A DNA stretch of 64,000 nucleotides from Neorhizobium tomejilense (GCA_002968845.1 PVBG01000024.1:1-64000), one strand, 5' to 3'; shown: positions 50,831 through 59,660, numbered from the stretch's first letter. Notes: generated by a model not told the origin, from the sequence alone. Translations and numbers: made by a program.

Positions 50831-51531
50831 AGCTGACCATCCACGGTGACAGGCACGATCAACGGAGCCGGAATCTCGTGGTAATGGACGGCATCCACGC
50901 CTGCAGCCTTCAGCGCCAGCTTCAAGCGCAACGCAGGCTCATCGCCGTGGTCGACAGCAATCCAGTCGGCCGTGCCACTGCGCTTCTCGAAGCCGGACGA
51001 AGCGATCAACTCCCGGAGCTGCTGTCGCTCGGCGCTGGTTCCCTCGGGAGCGTGGTAAGCGGTGAACCAGTAGCGAGGCAGCTCCTCGCCGTCCTGCGCG
51101 ATCTCGGCCGCCGTCATGTCGCGCTCTTCCAGCGCCGCCTTATGATGGTTCCGAAGGGCATAACTGCGCTGCCAATGGAAGACGATCAGGGATCCGCTCA
51201 GAGGGCGGCCGGGCTGTGTCTGCTTGATCCGCCGCTTCTCCCCCGGAGATGCCTGCAGCACGGCTGGAACCGCTAGCTCATGACTCACGACACCGAAGCC
51301 TTCGGTCAGGATCCTGTCGGCCTCCCAGAGCATTGCATCCGGCGTTTCCACGCCCTGCTCACCTCGAACGGAGTAGAAAGAGAAGCGGTCATCCGGGATC
51401 CAACCAGCCGCGGCGAGTTGCGCCATCGCCCAGGATTGAGCAACTTCGTCGAGGCCTTCCCACTGGGGCTGAAACGAATAGGCCGCCCCCTGCCCTCCGG
51501 ACGTCGGCCGACTGTGCCAGCGAACCTTCAT
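50827..51531 (-). CDS. Hypothetical protein, 234 residues
   Basis: ATG 51531 overlaps the upstream stop (ATGA); the longer frame to 51669 is upstream coding sequence. Contains LIVFHWQRSYALRNHHKAAL and ELIASSGFEKRSGTADW. No family recognised. Confidence 0.64.
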   Translation of the reverse strand: MKVRWHSRPTSGGQGAAYSFQPQWEGLDEVAQSWAMAQLAAAGWIPDDRFSFYSVRGEQGVETPDAMLWEADRILTEGFGVVSHELAVPAVLQASPGEKRRIKQTQPGRPLSGSLIVFHWQRSYALRNHHKAALEERDMTAAEIAQDGEELPRYWFTAYHAPEGTSAERQQLRELIASSGFEKRSGTADWIAVDHGDEPALRLKLALKAAGVDAVHYHEIPAPLIVPVTVDGQL

Positions 51532-52550
51532 TCTACGCCTCCATCCAGCGGCTTTTCGGGGTGTCCGCCAAGATACTGCTGGACAGCGAGCCCGATGAGC
51601 TGCTCGGCTTCCCAGAACTCCATGGACGCGGCGGAGATCCGCGTATCGCCGTGTCGGCCGCCGTAGCACCAGCGCGGGAACAATGACGGATCCGAGCCCC
51701 CGATGCGAACTTCCCAGAAGTCGCCCTTGGTCTGGAAGATCCAGTCCTCATGCCCGAGCGCACCCGACACCCAGATCGGGGCGTTCTCGGAGATCTCGAT
51801 GAAATGCGGCTCCTGAGCCGGGAACGTCTGGCCGACACGGAAGCCAGCCATCTTGAGGCTATCAACGATCTCGCCGGAATGGATCTGCGGGAACGTCAGC
51901 GACGTGCCATTCAGGAAGCCGTCGTGACTTTCGACCGTGGACACGAACTGCTGGCGCTTTTCGGGTGTGAGCTTGTCGAGACCACTGACGCTGCAATTGA
52001 TAGAATTCGAATCCGCCTCTCGAAGGCTCCACCGGAGCATGACGTAACCAGAAATCATTTCGGGGGCGTCGCCGCGATGGAAGATCTTGGCGACCTCCAT
52101 CTTCAGCATCGTTTCGAGAACGCCATATGCTTCCTCGTCGGCAGCATCGCCCATGTAGGTCCATGCCTGCCAGCGCTCTTCCCAGCCCATGGCTGACAGC
52201 GCGATCCGGATGCGCTCCTTCGCCTCGTCGGAAAGGCCGACCGGGTAGGAGATCTTGAAGCTATGATACGACATCATGCCGGGGTTGCTGCGGAACCAGT
52301 TCAGAACCGCGGACTTCGGCAGTCCGCTACGCTGCTCCGCCATATCGTCCGGATGCGGAGTGCCCTCGATCGGGATCGCATCGAAGTCGATCTCCTGCTC
52401 GATGTCAGTGCCATCCGGATTGCGCCCCATCAGGGAAAGGAAGCGAACCGTGCGTTCTCCCTCGAGTTTCGCCCAGCTCTCGTCCATGATGCGGCCATTG
52501 TCACGCATACGACGGCGGCGCTCGAGAACCTTGGCATCGATAACGGTCAT
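51528..52550 (-). CDS. Hypothetical protein, 340 residues
   Basis: AAGGAGCCTGCCC before ATG 52550. Basic helical start (KVLERRRRMRDNG), then a large mixed domain with many W and F residues and several acidic stretches. Largest unknown of the operon; no motif I can name. Confidence 0.66.
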   Translation of the reverse strand: MTVIDAKVLERRRRMRDNGRIMDESWAKLEGERTVRFLSLMGRNPDGTDIEQEIDFDAIPIEGTPHPDDMAEQRSGLPKSAVLNWFRSNPGMMSYHSFKISYPVGLSDEAKERIRIALSAMGWEERWQAWTYMGDAADEEAYGVLETMLKMEVAKIFHRGDAPEMISGYVMLRWSLREADSNSINCSVSGLDKLTPEKRQQFVSTVESHDGFLNGTSLTFPQIHSGEIVDSLKMAGFRVGQTFPAQEPHFIEISENAPIWVSGALGHEDWIFQTKGDFWEVRIGGSDPSLFPRWCYGGRHGDTRISAASMEFWEAEQLIGLAVQQYLGGHPEKPLDGGVE

Positions 52551-52562
52551 GGGCAGGCTCCT

Positions 52563-52754
52563 TCAGATCTTGTCGTGCTTGCGGGCAAGGAACTCGTCGG
52601 CCGGGACGCGGGACACGATCTCGGCCTCGTCGATGACGGCGGCGATACGAGCAGCGCGGGCTTCTCGGACCATCTCGTCATTGCGGTCCATGCGCTCGAG
52701 GGTCTGCCGACGGCGAGCTTCGAGAATGGCGGTGGCTTCTGCGGACATGGGCAT
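52563..52754 (-). CDS. Small helical protein, 63 residues
   Basis: ATG 52754 with AGGAGACCACA upstream (the longer frame lacks a signal). Highly charged helix (EARRRQTLERMDRNDEMVRE). Unknown. Confidence 0.58.
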   Translation of the reverse strand: MPMSAEATAILEARRRQTLERMDRNDEMVREARAARIAAVIDEAEIVSRVPADEFLARKHDKI

Positions 52755-52810
52755 TGTGGTCTCCTCGGATACGTCGACGATCGGCGGCAGGGTCGCGAAG
52801 AACAAGCGGC

Positions 52811-53071
52811 CTAGATGGCCGCCTCCTCCTCCTCGATCGGTGCCTTGGTGGTCTTCATGGTCGAAAGCAGATAGATCCGGCCCTTGGCGATGTCCCGGAG
52901 CTGATCGATGGCCTCGGCCGCCTGCAGCGCCAGCTCTTTCATCTCAGCCGTCTCCCCAACCATGGACACCAGTCCATAGAGAGAGATCTGCAAGTCGCTC
53001 GCGCGGGAGATCGTCTGATGGCACTCGGAGATCTGCTCCGCGATGTGCTGACGAGGGAAGGACTGGGTCAT
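52811..53071 (-). CDS. Small helical protein, 86 residues
   Basis: AAAGGAATACC before ATG 53071. Helical with an acidic end (TKAPIEEEEAAI). Unknown; second gene of the operon. Confidence 0.62.
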   Translation of the reverse strand: MTQSFPRQHIAEQISECHQTISRASDLQISLYGLVSMVGETAEMKELALQAAEAIDQLRDIAKGRIYLLSTMKTTKAPIEEEEAAI

Positions 53072-53136
53072 GCTGGTATTCCTTTGAACGCTGTACTTTA
53101 GAAGGGAGTAGAAGAAGAGAAGGTTGAGGGGCTTGG

Positions 53137-53859
53137 TTAAGCAGCCCTTGCCCCCTCTCCTTCCTCGTCGCTGTCACCGGGATCGTCGGCATCCTTGGCG
53201 CCGAAGAGCTTGTCGGTGATGCGCTGCGCCTTCGTTGCGGCCCGATAGAACGCCCGGTCATCCTTCTGCACGGTATCGATCCATGCGGACATCTTGCCCT
53301 GATGGAGGAACTGGGCAGCCGTGCCGCTGCGCCACGAAGCCATCGCCATCGCGAGGTCGGCCGCCAGGTAGTCGCGAGTGCCTTCCTCGATCTGATCGAA
53401 AACGCCTTCCGGCAAATCCGGGAGCTGCGTCGCCGCGAGGTTGAGGTCGTATTCGGTCACTTGATCGATGTTGAAGACGGCAAAGCCCTTCAAGAACATC
53501 TGCTCGACCTTGCCGCTATCGTTCGTGCGGCGAGCTTCGCCAACGCGAGGATCCCGCTCGTAGGTGCTGGAATAGTAGACGTGTGACGCCTTCGCACCCT
53601 TCACGATCTTGCCGCCGACCTGCTTGCCCCGGATCTGGTTGAACGTGGCGAACGCCGGAACGGTGAAGCTGTTCTCGATGGTCGAGATCATCGTCATCAC
53701 GGCATTGATGCCGCGAAAGCCGACACCAGTGGCGAAGTTGATCGGAGGGATTACGGAGGTCATTGCCCCCTGCCCGGTCCACGGCGCATTACCGGATTCG
53801 AGATGCTGAAGAACCTTCTCGGTCATCAGCGCATACGGGGTTTTGAAGCCCTCGGTCAT
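53137..53859 (-). CDS. ArdC N-terminal-like antirestriction protein
   Basis: 240 residues, AAGAAGGAAACCGAC before ATG 53859. NAPWTGQGAMTSVIPPINF, GFRGINAVMTM, FATFNQIRGKQVGGKIVKGA is the ArdC-N (DUF1738) pattern, single-stranded DNA-binding proteins that protect incoming plasmid DNA from restriction. The metalloprotease part found in many ArdC proteins is absent; instead there is a helical, acidic tail. First gene of a roughly ten-gene operon under the palindromic promoter at 53.9 kb. Confidence 0.78.
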   Translation of the reverse strand: MTEGFKTPYALMTEKVLQHLESGNAPWTGQGAMTSVIPPINFATGVGFRGINAVMTMISTIENSFTVPAFATFNQIRGKQVGGKIVKGAKASHVYYSSTYERDPRVGEARRTNDSGKVEQMFLKGFAVFNIDQVTEYDLNLAATQLPDLPEGVFDQIEEGTRDYLAADLAMAMASWRSGTAAQFLHQGKMSAWIDTVQKDDRAFYRAATKAQRITDKLFGAKDADDPGDSDEEGEGARAA

Positions 53860-53920
53860 GTCGGTTTCCTTCTTTGATCGGGAACGCTGCTGCGCTCCAC
53901 CCCTTCAGATGTGCCCCTAT

Positions 53921-53950
53921 AAAATAGTAGCCAATGGCTACCATTGTCAA
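53921..53950 (-). promoter_or_regulatory. Promoter with embedded GTAGCC operator, copy B
   Basis: On the minus strand: TTGACA, an 18-base spacer containing GTAGCC-ATT-GGCTAC, then TATTTTATAG. The inverted repeat fills the spacer, so a bound repressor would block polymerase. It drives the ArdC-like operon (53859 to 49788). Nearly identical to copy C at 59.6 kb. Confidence 0.82.
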
Positions 53951-54084
53951 TATAATTGTGCTACGAATGGGGAATAAGTTTGCGGGTGTGGATGATCCTT
54001 GACTGCATGAATCGGTCCTGATCCATCTGTTCCCCTACTCCCGGTAACCGCCTGAAAGGGCGGCAGAAGAAGGACGAAGGTCGG

Positions 54085-54624
54085 ATGGGCTTCACGACGA
54101 AATGGTACATGGCGGATCCGCACTTCGGGCATGACAGGATCCGGGAGATGGTGGCAGCTCGATCAGGCTTCGCCTCGGCCGAGGCCATGGATCGCACCAT
54201 CATCGACAACGTGAACGACAGGCTGCGGGATGACGATCTGCTCTTCATCCTCGGGGATTTCGCCCTGTCGCAGAACCCCGAGTACGTCGCTCACTGCTTC
54301 CACGCCATGCGCGGCCGGAAGATCCTCCTGCTGGGCAATCATGACCTGGACAACAAGGGCCGGATCCTGCCGGAACTGGAAGCCCTGCCTTGGGATGTCC
54401 CGCCTACGCACGCCATGGAGACGAAGGACGGGGGCAAACGCCTCTGGCTGTCGCACTACGCGCACCGCGTCTGGCCTGCCGGACATCACGGCAGCTATCA
54501 CCTCTACGGCCACTCCCACGGATCTCTGCCTGGTGTCGGCCGCTCGCGCGACATCGGCGTGGACCTCCCCGACATGGCTTTCGGCCCTCGTCGGTTTGAA
54601 GAACTCATCAGGGGTATGGAATAA
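54085..54624 (+). CDS. Calcineurin-like metallophosphoesterase
   Basis: 179 residues. All metal-ligand motifs are present: MADPHFGH (DxH), LGDFAL (GD), LGNHDLDN (GNHD), WLSHYAHR and LYGHSHG (GHxH). A short single-domain enzyme of the kind found in phages and plasmids. Substrate unknown (phosphodiester or phosphomonoester). Its stop overlaps the next start (TAATG). Confidence 0.88.
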   Translation: MGFTTKWYMADPHFGHDRIREMVAARSGFASAEAMDRTIIDNVNDRLRDDDLLFILGDFALSQNPEYVAHCFHAMRGRKILLLGNHDLDNKGRILPELEALPWDVPPTHAMETKDGGKRLWLSHYAHRVWPAGHHGSYHLYGHSHGSLPGVGRSRDIGVDLPDMAFGPRRFEELIRGME

Positions 54625-55022
54625 TGCCAGTCGTCTCCGCCATCGTCTGTTTCTCTACTGCCTGCGCTCCGCAGCAAGTCGTCGTCATCGACGGCGACAC
54701 CCTCATCGTTCAAGGCGAGAAGATCCGGCTCCTCGGCATCAATGCGCCGGAGCTGAAGGGTGAATGCCGTGAGGAGAAGGTCAGAGCGCTGCGTGCCAGA
54801 TCCCGGCTGATGAAGCTGCTCGAGGCGGCACAAGTGGATATCGATCGCAACGGTTTCGACCGATACCGCCGGACGCTCGCGACCGTATCCGTCGCAGGGA
54901 CTGACTTAGGACATGTCCTCATGCGCGAAGGCCTCGCCCGGAAATGGGTGCAGCACTATGACGGACAGCAGGAGCCGTGGTGCGAGCCGAACGTCGACGC
55001 GGCCCTGAAGGCTTGGAATTAG
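54624..55022 (+). CDS. Thermonuclease (SNase-like), likely exported
   Basis: 132 residues. Short N-terminal hydrophobic segment ending in CAPQQ (perhaps a lipoprotein-type cysteine), then VVVIDGDTLIVQGEKIRLLG with the catalytic arginine, INAPE with the glutamate, and FDRYRRTLATV with the second arginine. All three active-site residues of staphylococcal nuclease are in place. Coupled to the phosphoesterase gene upstream. Confidence 0.82.
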   Translation: MPVVSAIVCFSTACAPQQVVVIDGDTLIVQGEKIRLLGINAPELKGECREEKVRALRARSRLMKLLEAAQVDIDRNGFDRYRRTLATVSVAGTDLGHVLMREGLARKWVQHYDGQQEPWCEPNVDAALKAWN

Positions 55023-55035
55023 AGGGGACAAGGAC

Positions 55036-56118
55036 ATGAGACCGCACTTCGAGGAGCTGTTCCGCGAACACAGCTACAACGTCCGGCCGGGATCGTTCTT
55101 TAACGTCGGGCTGGGCTGGCAACATTCCATCCAGCAGGCCTCGGCCGCCCTGCTCGGTTTCTCGTCGAAAGTCTGGATCAAGGGCGCCTGGAAAGAGGAC
55201 GGCGCTCTCGTCCTCGATGTCGATTTCGAGGGCGAGCCGGATACGGAGACTGCCAACGGCGTTCGGAAGCTCCTGCAGGCTGTCCGCGATAAGTCTCTGA
55301 CCGTCTGCGAAGCCTGCGGCAAGCCGGGATCGCCGCGCAGCCTGAGCGCTGTCCGCTGCGATGAACATGCGGCCCTGATGTCGCTGAAAGAGGCGTCGAA
55401 GCTGACCGGAATGTTCCAGACAGCGATCTGGTGGATCATTGATGTCGGGGATATCCTTCCGGCGCTGACGATCCTGCACGATGGCACCGTCTGGCACGAA
55501 GAAGCCGAGTTCGGCTTTACGGCGGCCGACATCGTTCGGTTTCAGGAAGAGCGAGACCGTCGCAAGTTCAAGCACGTCCACGAACAGTTCTCATATGTGG
55601 TGCCGGCGACAGCCAAGTTTGACTGCGGACCCGGATGGGAGACCGTCATCAGACAACTGGCCGAGAGGCTGGGTCGGCTCCCCGGCCCTCCGAAACTGGT
55701 CGGCGGCAACGAAAAGTTCGGCAGCTTCCAGTGCAGAATCGTGCCGCACAAGGCGGAACGCGACGACGCGATCGACGAGCTAGCGCGCGAAACCCGGAAG
55801 CTGTCCCTGACAATCTGCGAGGAGTGCGGCGCACCTGGTCGGCTCCGCGTGGGACAGAACATCGCCAAGACCACTTGCGACCGCCATGCTCACCTCGTTG
55901 GGCCGCTGCGCGAGGAGGATGGCTGGGTCGTGGATCTACCGCCGACAGGAGGGCCGATCTATGCCGACGGCCAGCAGGGACGATATGGCATCGATCGGGA
56001 TCATCCTGAGGTCGAGCAACAGAAGCGGATCGCCGCGGCGCTGGGAAAGTCGGAAATAACCGACACTGAGGGCGACAAAGTCGGGAATGGTCGACAGGAT
56101 GATGATAGTCGACGCTGA
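55036..56118 (+). CDS. Protein with two tandem zinc-finger units
   Basis: 360 residues, AGAGGGGACAAGGAC before ATG. Two related halves: FNVGLGWQHSIQQ ... LTVCEACGKPG ... RCDEH (about 22-118) and FDCGPGWETVIRQ ... LTICEECGAPG ... TCDRH (about 195-290), each with a CxxC...CxxH zinc site. Clear internal duplication. Function unknown. Same direction as the phosphoesterase and nuclease genes. Confidence 0.7.
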   Translation: MRPHFEELFREHSYNVRPGSFFNVGLGWQHSIQQASAALLGFSSKVWIKGAWKEDGALVLDVDFEGEPDTETANGVRKLLQAVRDKSLTVCEACGKPGSPRSLSAVRCDEHAALMSLKEASKLTGMFQTAIWWIIDVGDILPALTILHDGTVWHEEAEFGFTAADIVRFQEERDRRKFKHVHEQFSYVVPATAKFDCGPGWETVIRQLAERLGRLPGPPKLVGGNEKFGSFQCRIVPHKAERDDAIDELARETRKLSLTICEECGAPGRLRVGQNIAKTTCDRHAHLVGPLREEDGWVVDLPPTGGPIYADGQQGRYGIDRDHPEVEQQKRIAAALGKSEITDTEGDKVGNGRQDDDSRR

Positions 56119-56133
56119 TCGTCAAACGGCTTC

Positions 56134-57255
56134 CTACTTGAAGTCCGGCTCCACGGAACCAAAGTCGACAGCTATGCCTCGACGGCCGTCGATTTCCAAA
56201 TCCACCAAGTCTGGATCGCGATCATTAGACTTTGAGAATGTTGCCACAGCATTCAGGCTGAAATAAGCGGGCGCACTAACGTCTGAGGAACCAAGGGTAA
56301 CGTAATCCCTGTCGATGCCATCCCTGACCGAAAAACCAAAACTCGCGTCGACTTGGGCCTCGACTGTAAGATCGAAGCTGACCACCACTTCTTCGTCATT
56401 CGATGAGACGACGACTATCGCTGTTTTGTCTTTGTAATCCCAATTGTATATCGAAGCGCTCTCGATCTGGTAGTCGTAAGAGAACGAGGAATTGGCCTCC
56501 ACATCGAAGTCATAGCCGTCGATATAATACTCAAGTCTGTTTTGGATTTCCTTCTCAAGGCTGGTAGCAGAACCCGACCTGATCGAACTAACAACACGCG
56601 CGGCGATGACGCTTTCCTGGTCATTAAATAATCCCAGAGCGGCAGACAGGTCGTCAATGTGGATGATCTCATTTGAATCTGATGCGAACGATTCCCAGTC
56701 TCCGTCCCTGCACACAGCGAGGACAAGAGTGTCATTTGCACGAGCCCACTTCTCCAATGACAAGAGAGCAATGGCGTCGGGAAATTCGGACTTCTTCTCA
56801 GAGGACTTTCCAAATGGTGGCAGCACGCCGAAATAGCGACGCAGCAATTCAGTGCTCTCCGCCTGATTGCTGATCAACGTAGCGCCGACCCGCTCTAAAT
56901 ATTCGGCAATTTGTTCGTCAGCGATCTCGAAAGGATCCACATCGATCCCGAGATCATTGGCGATGTCATTCGCTTTCATTGACGAGTGGCTCGCCTTGAA
57001 AAACTGATTGATCCCCGCCTTGGCCTTCGTCGCCGCTTCCGCAACAGCCTTCGCAATGTGGTTACGGACTTCCCCAGTTGTTACCGGGCTAAGGACGAAG
57101 CTGATATCCTTGCCCTTGAACTGCTCAACTGCCGTCAAAGCCTTGTACTCCAGATTGCAGCCGAACTTGTCGAAAACACTGGTATCCATCGTTATCGCGA
57201 GGATTTCGCCCGCTGCGATAAGTGCTTTGATTTCGTCCAGTGTCTTTTGAGGCAT
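56134..57255 (-). CDS. PIN-domain protein (DUF4935-like), putative RNase
   Basis: 373 residues. AITMDTSVFDKFG holds the first aspartate, SPVTTGEVRNHIAKA the glutamate, FPDAIALLSLEKWA the second aspartate and CRDGDWESFA the fourth, the PIN nuclease layout in the DUF4935-type arrangement. A beta-rich roughly 150-residue C-terminal domain follows. Single-gene PIN proteins of this size are often toxins or phage-defence effectors; no antitoxin is adjacent. A few SDxxxD-rich stretches in the tail are unusual. Confidence 0.7.
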   Translation of the reverse strand: MPQKTLDEIKALIAAGEILAITMDTSVFDKFGCNLEYKALTAVEQFKGKDISFVLSPVTTGEVRNHIAKAVAEAATKAKAGINQFFKASHSSMKANDIANDLGIDVDPFEIADEQIAEYLERVGATLISNQAESTELLRRYFGVLPPFGKSSEKKSEFPDAIALLSLEKWARANDTLVLAVCRDGDWESFASDSNEIIHIDDLSAALGLFNDQESVIAARVVSSIRSGSATSLEKEIQNRLEYYIDGYDFDVEANSSFSYDYQIESASIYNWDYKDKTAIVVVSSNDEEVVVSFDLTVEAQVDASFGFSVRDGIDRDYVTLGSSDVSAPAYFSLNAVATFSKSNDRDPDLVDLEIDGRRGIAVDFGSVEPDFK

Positions 57256-57413
57256 CGGTGCATTCCGGAGTTGTGGTCAGAATTTCCAATTACACCGATC
57301 GATAGCTGCCCCCGACGCACTGTCAAGAAGGATCCAATTAGGGCCTCGTACCAAGGCCAGTCGCACGATCTCAGCATCATCGATCGCGCCGATTTACCAG
57401 CCTGCACAGCGGT

Positions 57414-57977
57414 CTACCAGTCGTCGAAATCTTGCATTTTGCTCAAGCCTGAGACCTCATTTGCATGGGTTCCATTAGTATATCTCTCGTTGTCCCATAC
57501 CGCGTATAGTAGATTCTCGCCCGGATTTTCTGCTTTGTTTAGAACAAAGTCATATAAATCGAGAAATAGCTGCTCGTAATACTTAGCCAGTCGATTTTCT
57601 AGCGGAGTAAATGTTGTGTAGAGAAAAGAGGTCTGCGGCCACTTAGTTTTAATATGGCTGGCAACGCGGGTTTCTGGAGGCCCCTTCCCGACATAGGCAC
57701 ACATCATCGTATGGGTTCCATGGTCGCTACAGGCTTCATAATCGACCCACAGGTGATATAGACCAGACTGACCCCTCAGAGTTCTGAGAAAGAGACCGTG
57801 ATTCAAGTCGCCAACAACAGAGTCTTCGCTGACGGGTATCATCATGCAAAATTTACTCTCGTTCACCAACACGTTAGCTGCGATCGGCTTTGCTAGCTCA
57901 TTCGCAGCGATCTTATCGAATCTACTGTAGTCCGGGTTCTGGCACGGGAAATCATGGTCTTCGCAGCTCGTCATCAT
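57414..57977 (-). CDS. GIY-YIG-like nuclease (long first loop)
   Basis: 187 residues. GLYHLWVDYEACSDHG followed by MMCAYVGKGPPETRVASHIK keeps the two GIY-YIG strands and the arginine helix, and LENRLAKYYEQLFLDLYDF the acidic helix, with a longer loop than usual. Start MMTSC with AGGTG upstream (weak). A selfish nuclease or defence role is possible; 436 bases separate it from the PIN gene start read outward, and both are on the same strand. Confidence 0.65.
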   Translation of the reverse strand: MMTSCEDHDFPCQNPDYSRFDKIAANELAKPIAANVLVNESKFCMMIPVSEDSVVGDLNHGLFLRTLRGQSGLYHLWVDYEACSDHGTHTMMCAYVGKGPPETRVASHIKTKWPQTSFLYTTFTPLENRLAKYYEQLFLDLYDFVLNKAENPGENLLYAVWDNERYTNGTHANEVSGLSKMQDFDDW

Positions 57978-58176
57978 TTGTCACACCTGTTCTCTGGCGT
58001 AGGTTTCTAGCAAATGCCGCCGCCCTTCGACAGACGCATGAGTTCTAATGCCCGCCTCTCGAAATTCTGACAGCGGGCCGACTGCGGGACCGCGGCGGAT
58101 GTGCCTAACTACCTGCCATAGCCTCAGTAACCTTAGGTCCCCTTACGCGACCCTGCCGCGGAGTGCCATCGCGGAG

Positions 58177-58248
58177 CTAGCGAGCCAGGACCGGAGCAGC
58201 GCGCACCTCTTCCCTCGTCGGGCGAGCGCCATTGAAGTGTTCGATCAT
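58177..58248 (-). CDS. 23-residue microprotein, echo of the next protein's N-terminus
   Basis: ATG 58248 two bases after the upstream stop. The 23 residues (IEHFNGARPTREEVRAAPVL) repeat the first residues of the 58251-58730 protein (MEKFNGSAPAQAELSAAPVV). Either a duplicated gene start left behind after truncation or a genuine tiny protein. Confidence 0.4.
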   Translation of the reverse strand: MIEHFNGARPTREEVRAAPVLAR

Positions 58249-58250
58249 GG

Positions 58251-58730
58251 TCAGCAAGGTGCGCGTTCCTTCCGGTACGTGGCCAGCAGGAGCTTGGCAG
58301 CCACGATCTTGATGTGTCCTTGGGAATAGAGGACAGCGATGAGCTGCTCGATGATATCGATCTCGTCCTCGGGCTTGCCGGACAGGTCTTCGATGATCGC
58401 GACGTATGCGAGAATGTCCCATGCGCGGGGCCGAACACCGACGTTACGCGCGATCTCGCGGACCTGGCTCTCGACGGCTCCTGCAGGCGTGCCGAGGCGG
58501 TAGATGCTGTTCTTCGTCCGAACCCATGCCGGAGGAGCTGAGGGATCGATCTGGTCGAGAGCGGACGTCGTGATGAAATTGGCGTCCGGGATCTTGGAAT
58601 GGCTGGATACGAACCCGGTGACATCCGTCGTGCCATTGTCATTCGGAAGGAGCTGCCAGCGGTCAACGACAGGTGCGGCCGACAGCTCGGCTTGCGCAGG
58701 GGCGGATCCGTTGAACTTCTCCATCAGCAT
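58251..58730 (-). CDS. Hypothetical protein, 159 residues
   Basis: ATG 58730 with GGAGACGAGTG upstream, overlapping the previous stop (TGATG). Helical C-terminal half (EIDIIEQLIAVLYSQGHIKI). Fourth gene of the operon controlled from 59.6 kb. Unknown. Confidence 0.64.
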   Translation of the reverse strand: MLMEKFNGSAPAQAELSAAPVVDRWQLLPNDNGTTDVTGFVSSHSKIPDANFITTSALDQIDPSAPPAWVRTKNSIYRLGTPAGAVESQVREIARNVGVRPRAWDILAYVAIIEDLSGKPEDEIDIIEQLIAVLYSQGHIKIVAAKLLLATYRKERAPC

Positions 58731-58924
58731 CACTCGTCTCCGGTTGCCCGGTCTTCGCACCAAGTCGGCATCTTCTTCCGTTCTTCAGGGGCGGCGTCGA
58801 GCCAGCCTTGGCAGAGACGCCGCCCCTCTCGATTCCGGTATTCCGGATCATCCCACTCGGAGGCCGTCTGAACGACGTAGACCGTGCCGATAATCCCGGC
58901 GACGACAAGGATGAAGGACTTCAT
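58730..58924 (-). CDS. Small membrane protein, 64 residues
   Basis: ATG 58924 overlaps the previous stop (TGATG). One helix (SFILVVAGIIGTVYVVQTA), then a soluble tail with two cysteines (RRLCQGW, TWCED). Could be periplasmic-facing. Unknown. Confidence 0.6.
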   Translation of the reverse strand: MKSFILVVAGIIGTVYVVQTASEWDDPEYRNREGRRLCQGWLDAAPEERKKMPTWCEDRATGDE

Positions 58925-59286
58925 CAGATCGCGTCCGGATAAGCCTCGCACCATGCCAGCTCGCGGGTTCCCGAGCGAACTGTCTGCTCAACCCACGTGG
59001 CCGCGTGGTAGCGCGGGCAGACGGTGGACGCAGCGCGCTCGCGGACTTCCGGACGGTCATAACCGCGGATGCGTGCGATGCTGGCCTCGTGGGCGGCCCA
59101 ACTCTTCGAGACCATGGGGAACGCGGTAGCGCCTACGCCGTACACGTTGACGGCAACCGTGGCGGCCAGAGCAGCACCAATGCCCAGCGTGACAGCAGCG
59201 GTCACAACGCGCGGAGCGACGATGAAGGCGCCTACGCCGATAGCAGTCCAGGCCTGCCAAGGGAGGGTCGAGATGTAGTCCAGCAT
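58924..59286 (-). CDS. Membrane protein, 120 residues
   Basis: AAGGAGAGCAAC before ATG 59286. Two hydrophobic segments (AWTAIGVGAFIVAPRVVTAA; LGIGAALAATVAVNVYGVGA) and a cysteine-containing tail (STVCPRYHAA, AWCEAYPDAI). Its tail resembles that of the next gene (CPDFYDL ... GWCNDYRNR), so the two may be distant duplicates. Confidence 0.6.
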   Translation of the reverse strand: MLDYISTLPWQAWTAIGVGAFIVAPRVVTAAVTLGIGAALAATVAVNVYGVGATAFPMVSKSWAAHEASIARIRGYDRPEVRERAASTVCPRYHAATWVEQTVRSGTRELAWCEAYPDAI

Positions 59287-59297
59287 GTTGCTCTCCT

Positions 59298-59561
59298 TCA
59301 GAAACGGTTGCGGTAGTCGTTGCACCAGCCCAGAGTGCTGAACTGACGGCCGATCCAGCTAAGGTCGTAGAAGTCAGGGCAGACGTTTTTGAAGACAAGC
59401 TCGTAACCATCCTCGCGGATGGCGGCGACGCGAACCTTCTCGACCTGGATGCGGGAATAGTGCTGGGACCAGCTATCCCATGCCGACCCGAGAAGGCCGG
59501 AATACCAAGTCACGCCAAGGACGGCGATGACCTGAAGTGCTGGTGAAACAGAGCGGCTCAT
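59298..59561 (-). CDS. Small membrane-anchored protein, 87 residues
   Basis: AAGGAGATCGCCCGTT before ATG 59561. Short hydrophobic start (LQVIAVLGVTWYSGLL) then a soluble domain with two cysteines (VCPDFY, GWCNDY). First gene of a minus-strand operon of five small genes. Confidence 0.62.
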   Translation of the reverse strand: MSRSVSPALQVIAVLGVTWYSGLLGSAWDSWSQHYSRIQVEKVRVAAIREDGYELVFKNVCPDFYDLSWIGRQFSTLGWCNDYRNRF

Positions 59562-59616
59562 AACGGGCGATCTCCTTGCGGAAAGGGGCGGCCATGGAGG
59601 CTCGCCTTCGCCTTAT

Positions 59617-59646
59617 AAAATAGTAGCCAATGGCTACCTTTGTCAA
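59617..59646 (-). promoter_or_regulatory. Promoter with embedded GTAGCC operator, copy C
   Basis: On the minus strand: TTGACA, 18 bases with GTAGCC-ATT-GGCTAC, TATTTTATAA. Same design and nearly the same bases as copy B at 53.9 kb, placed 56 bases before the 59561 start and just after a terminator. Confidence 0.82.
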
Positions 59647-59660
59647 CAATATTCGAGCAT

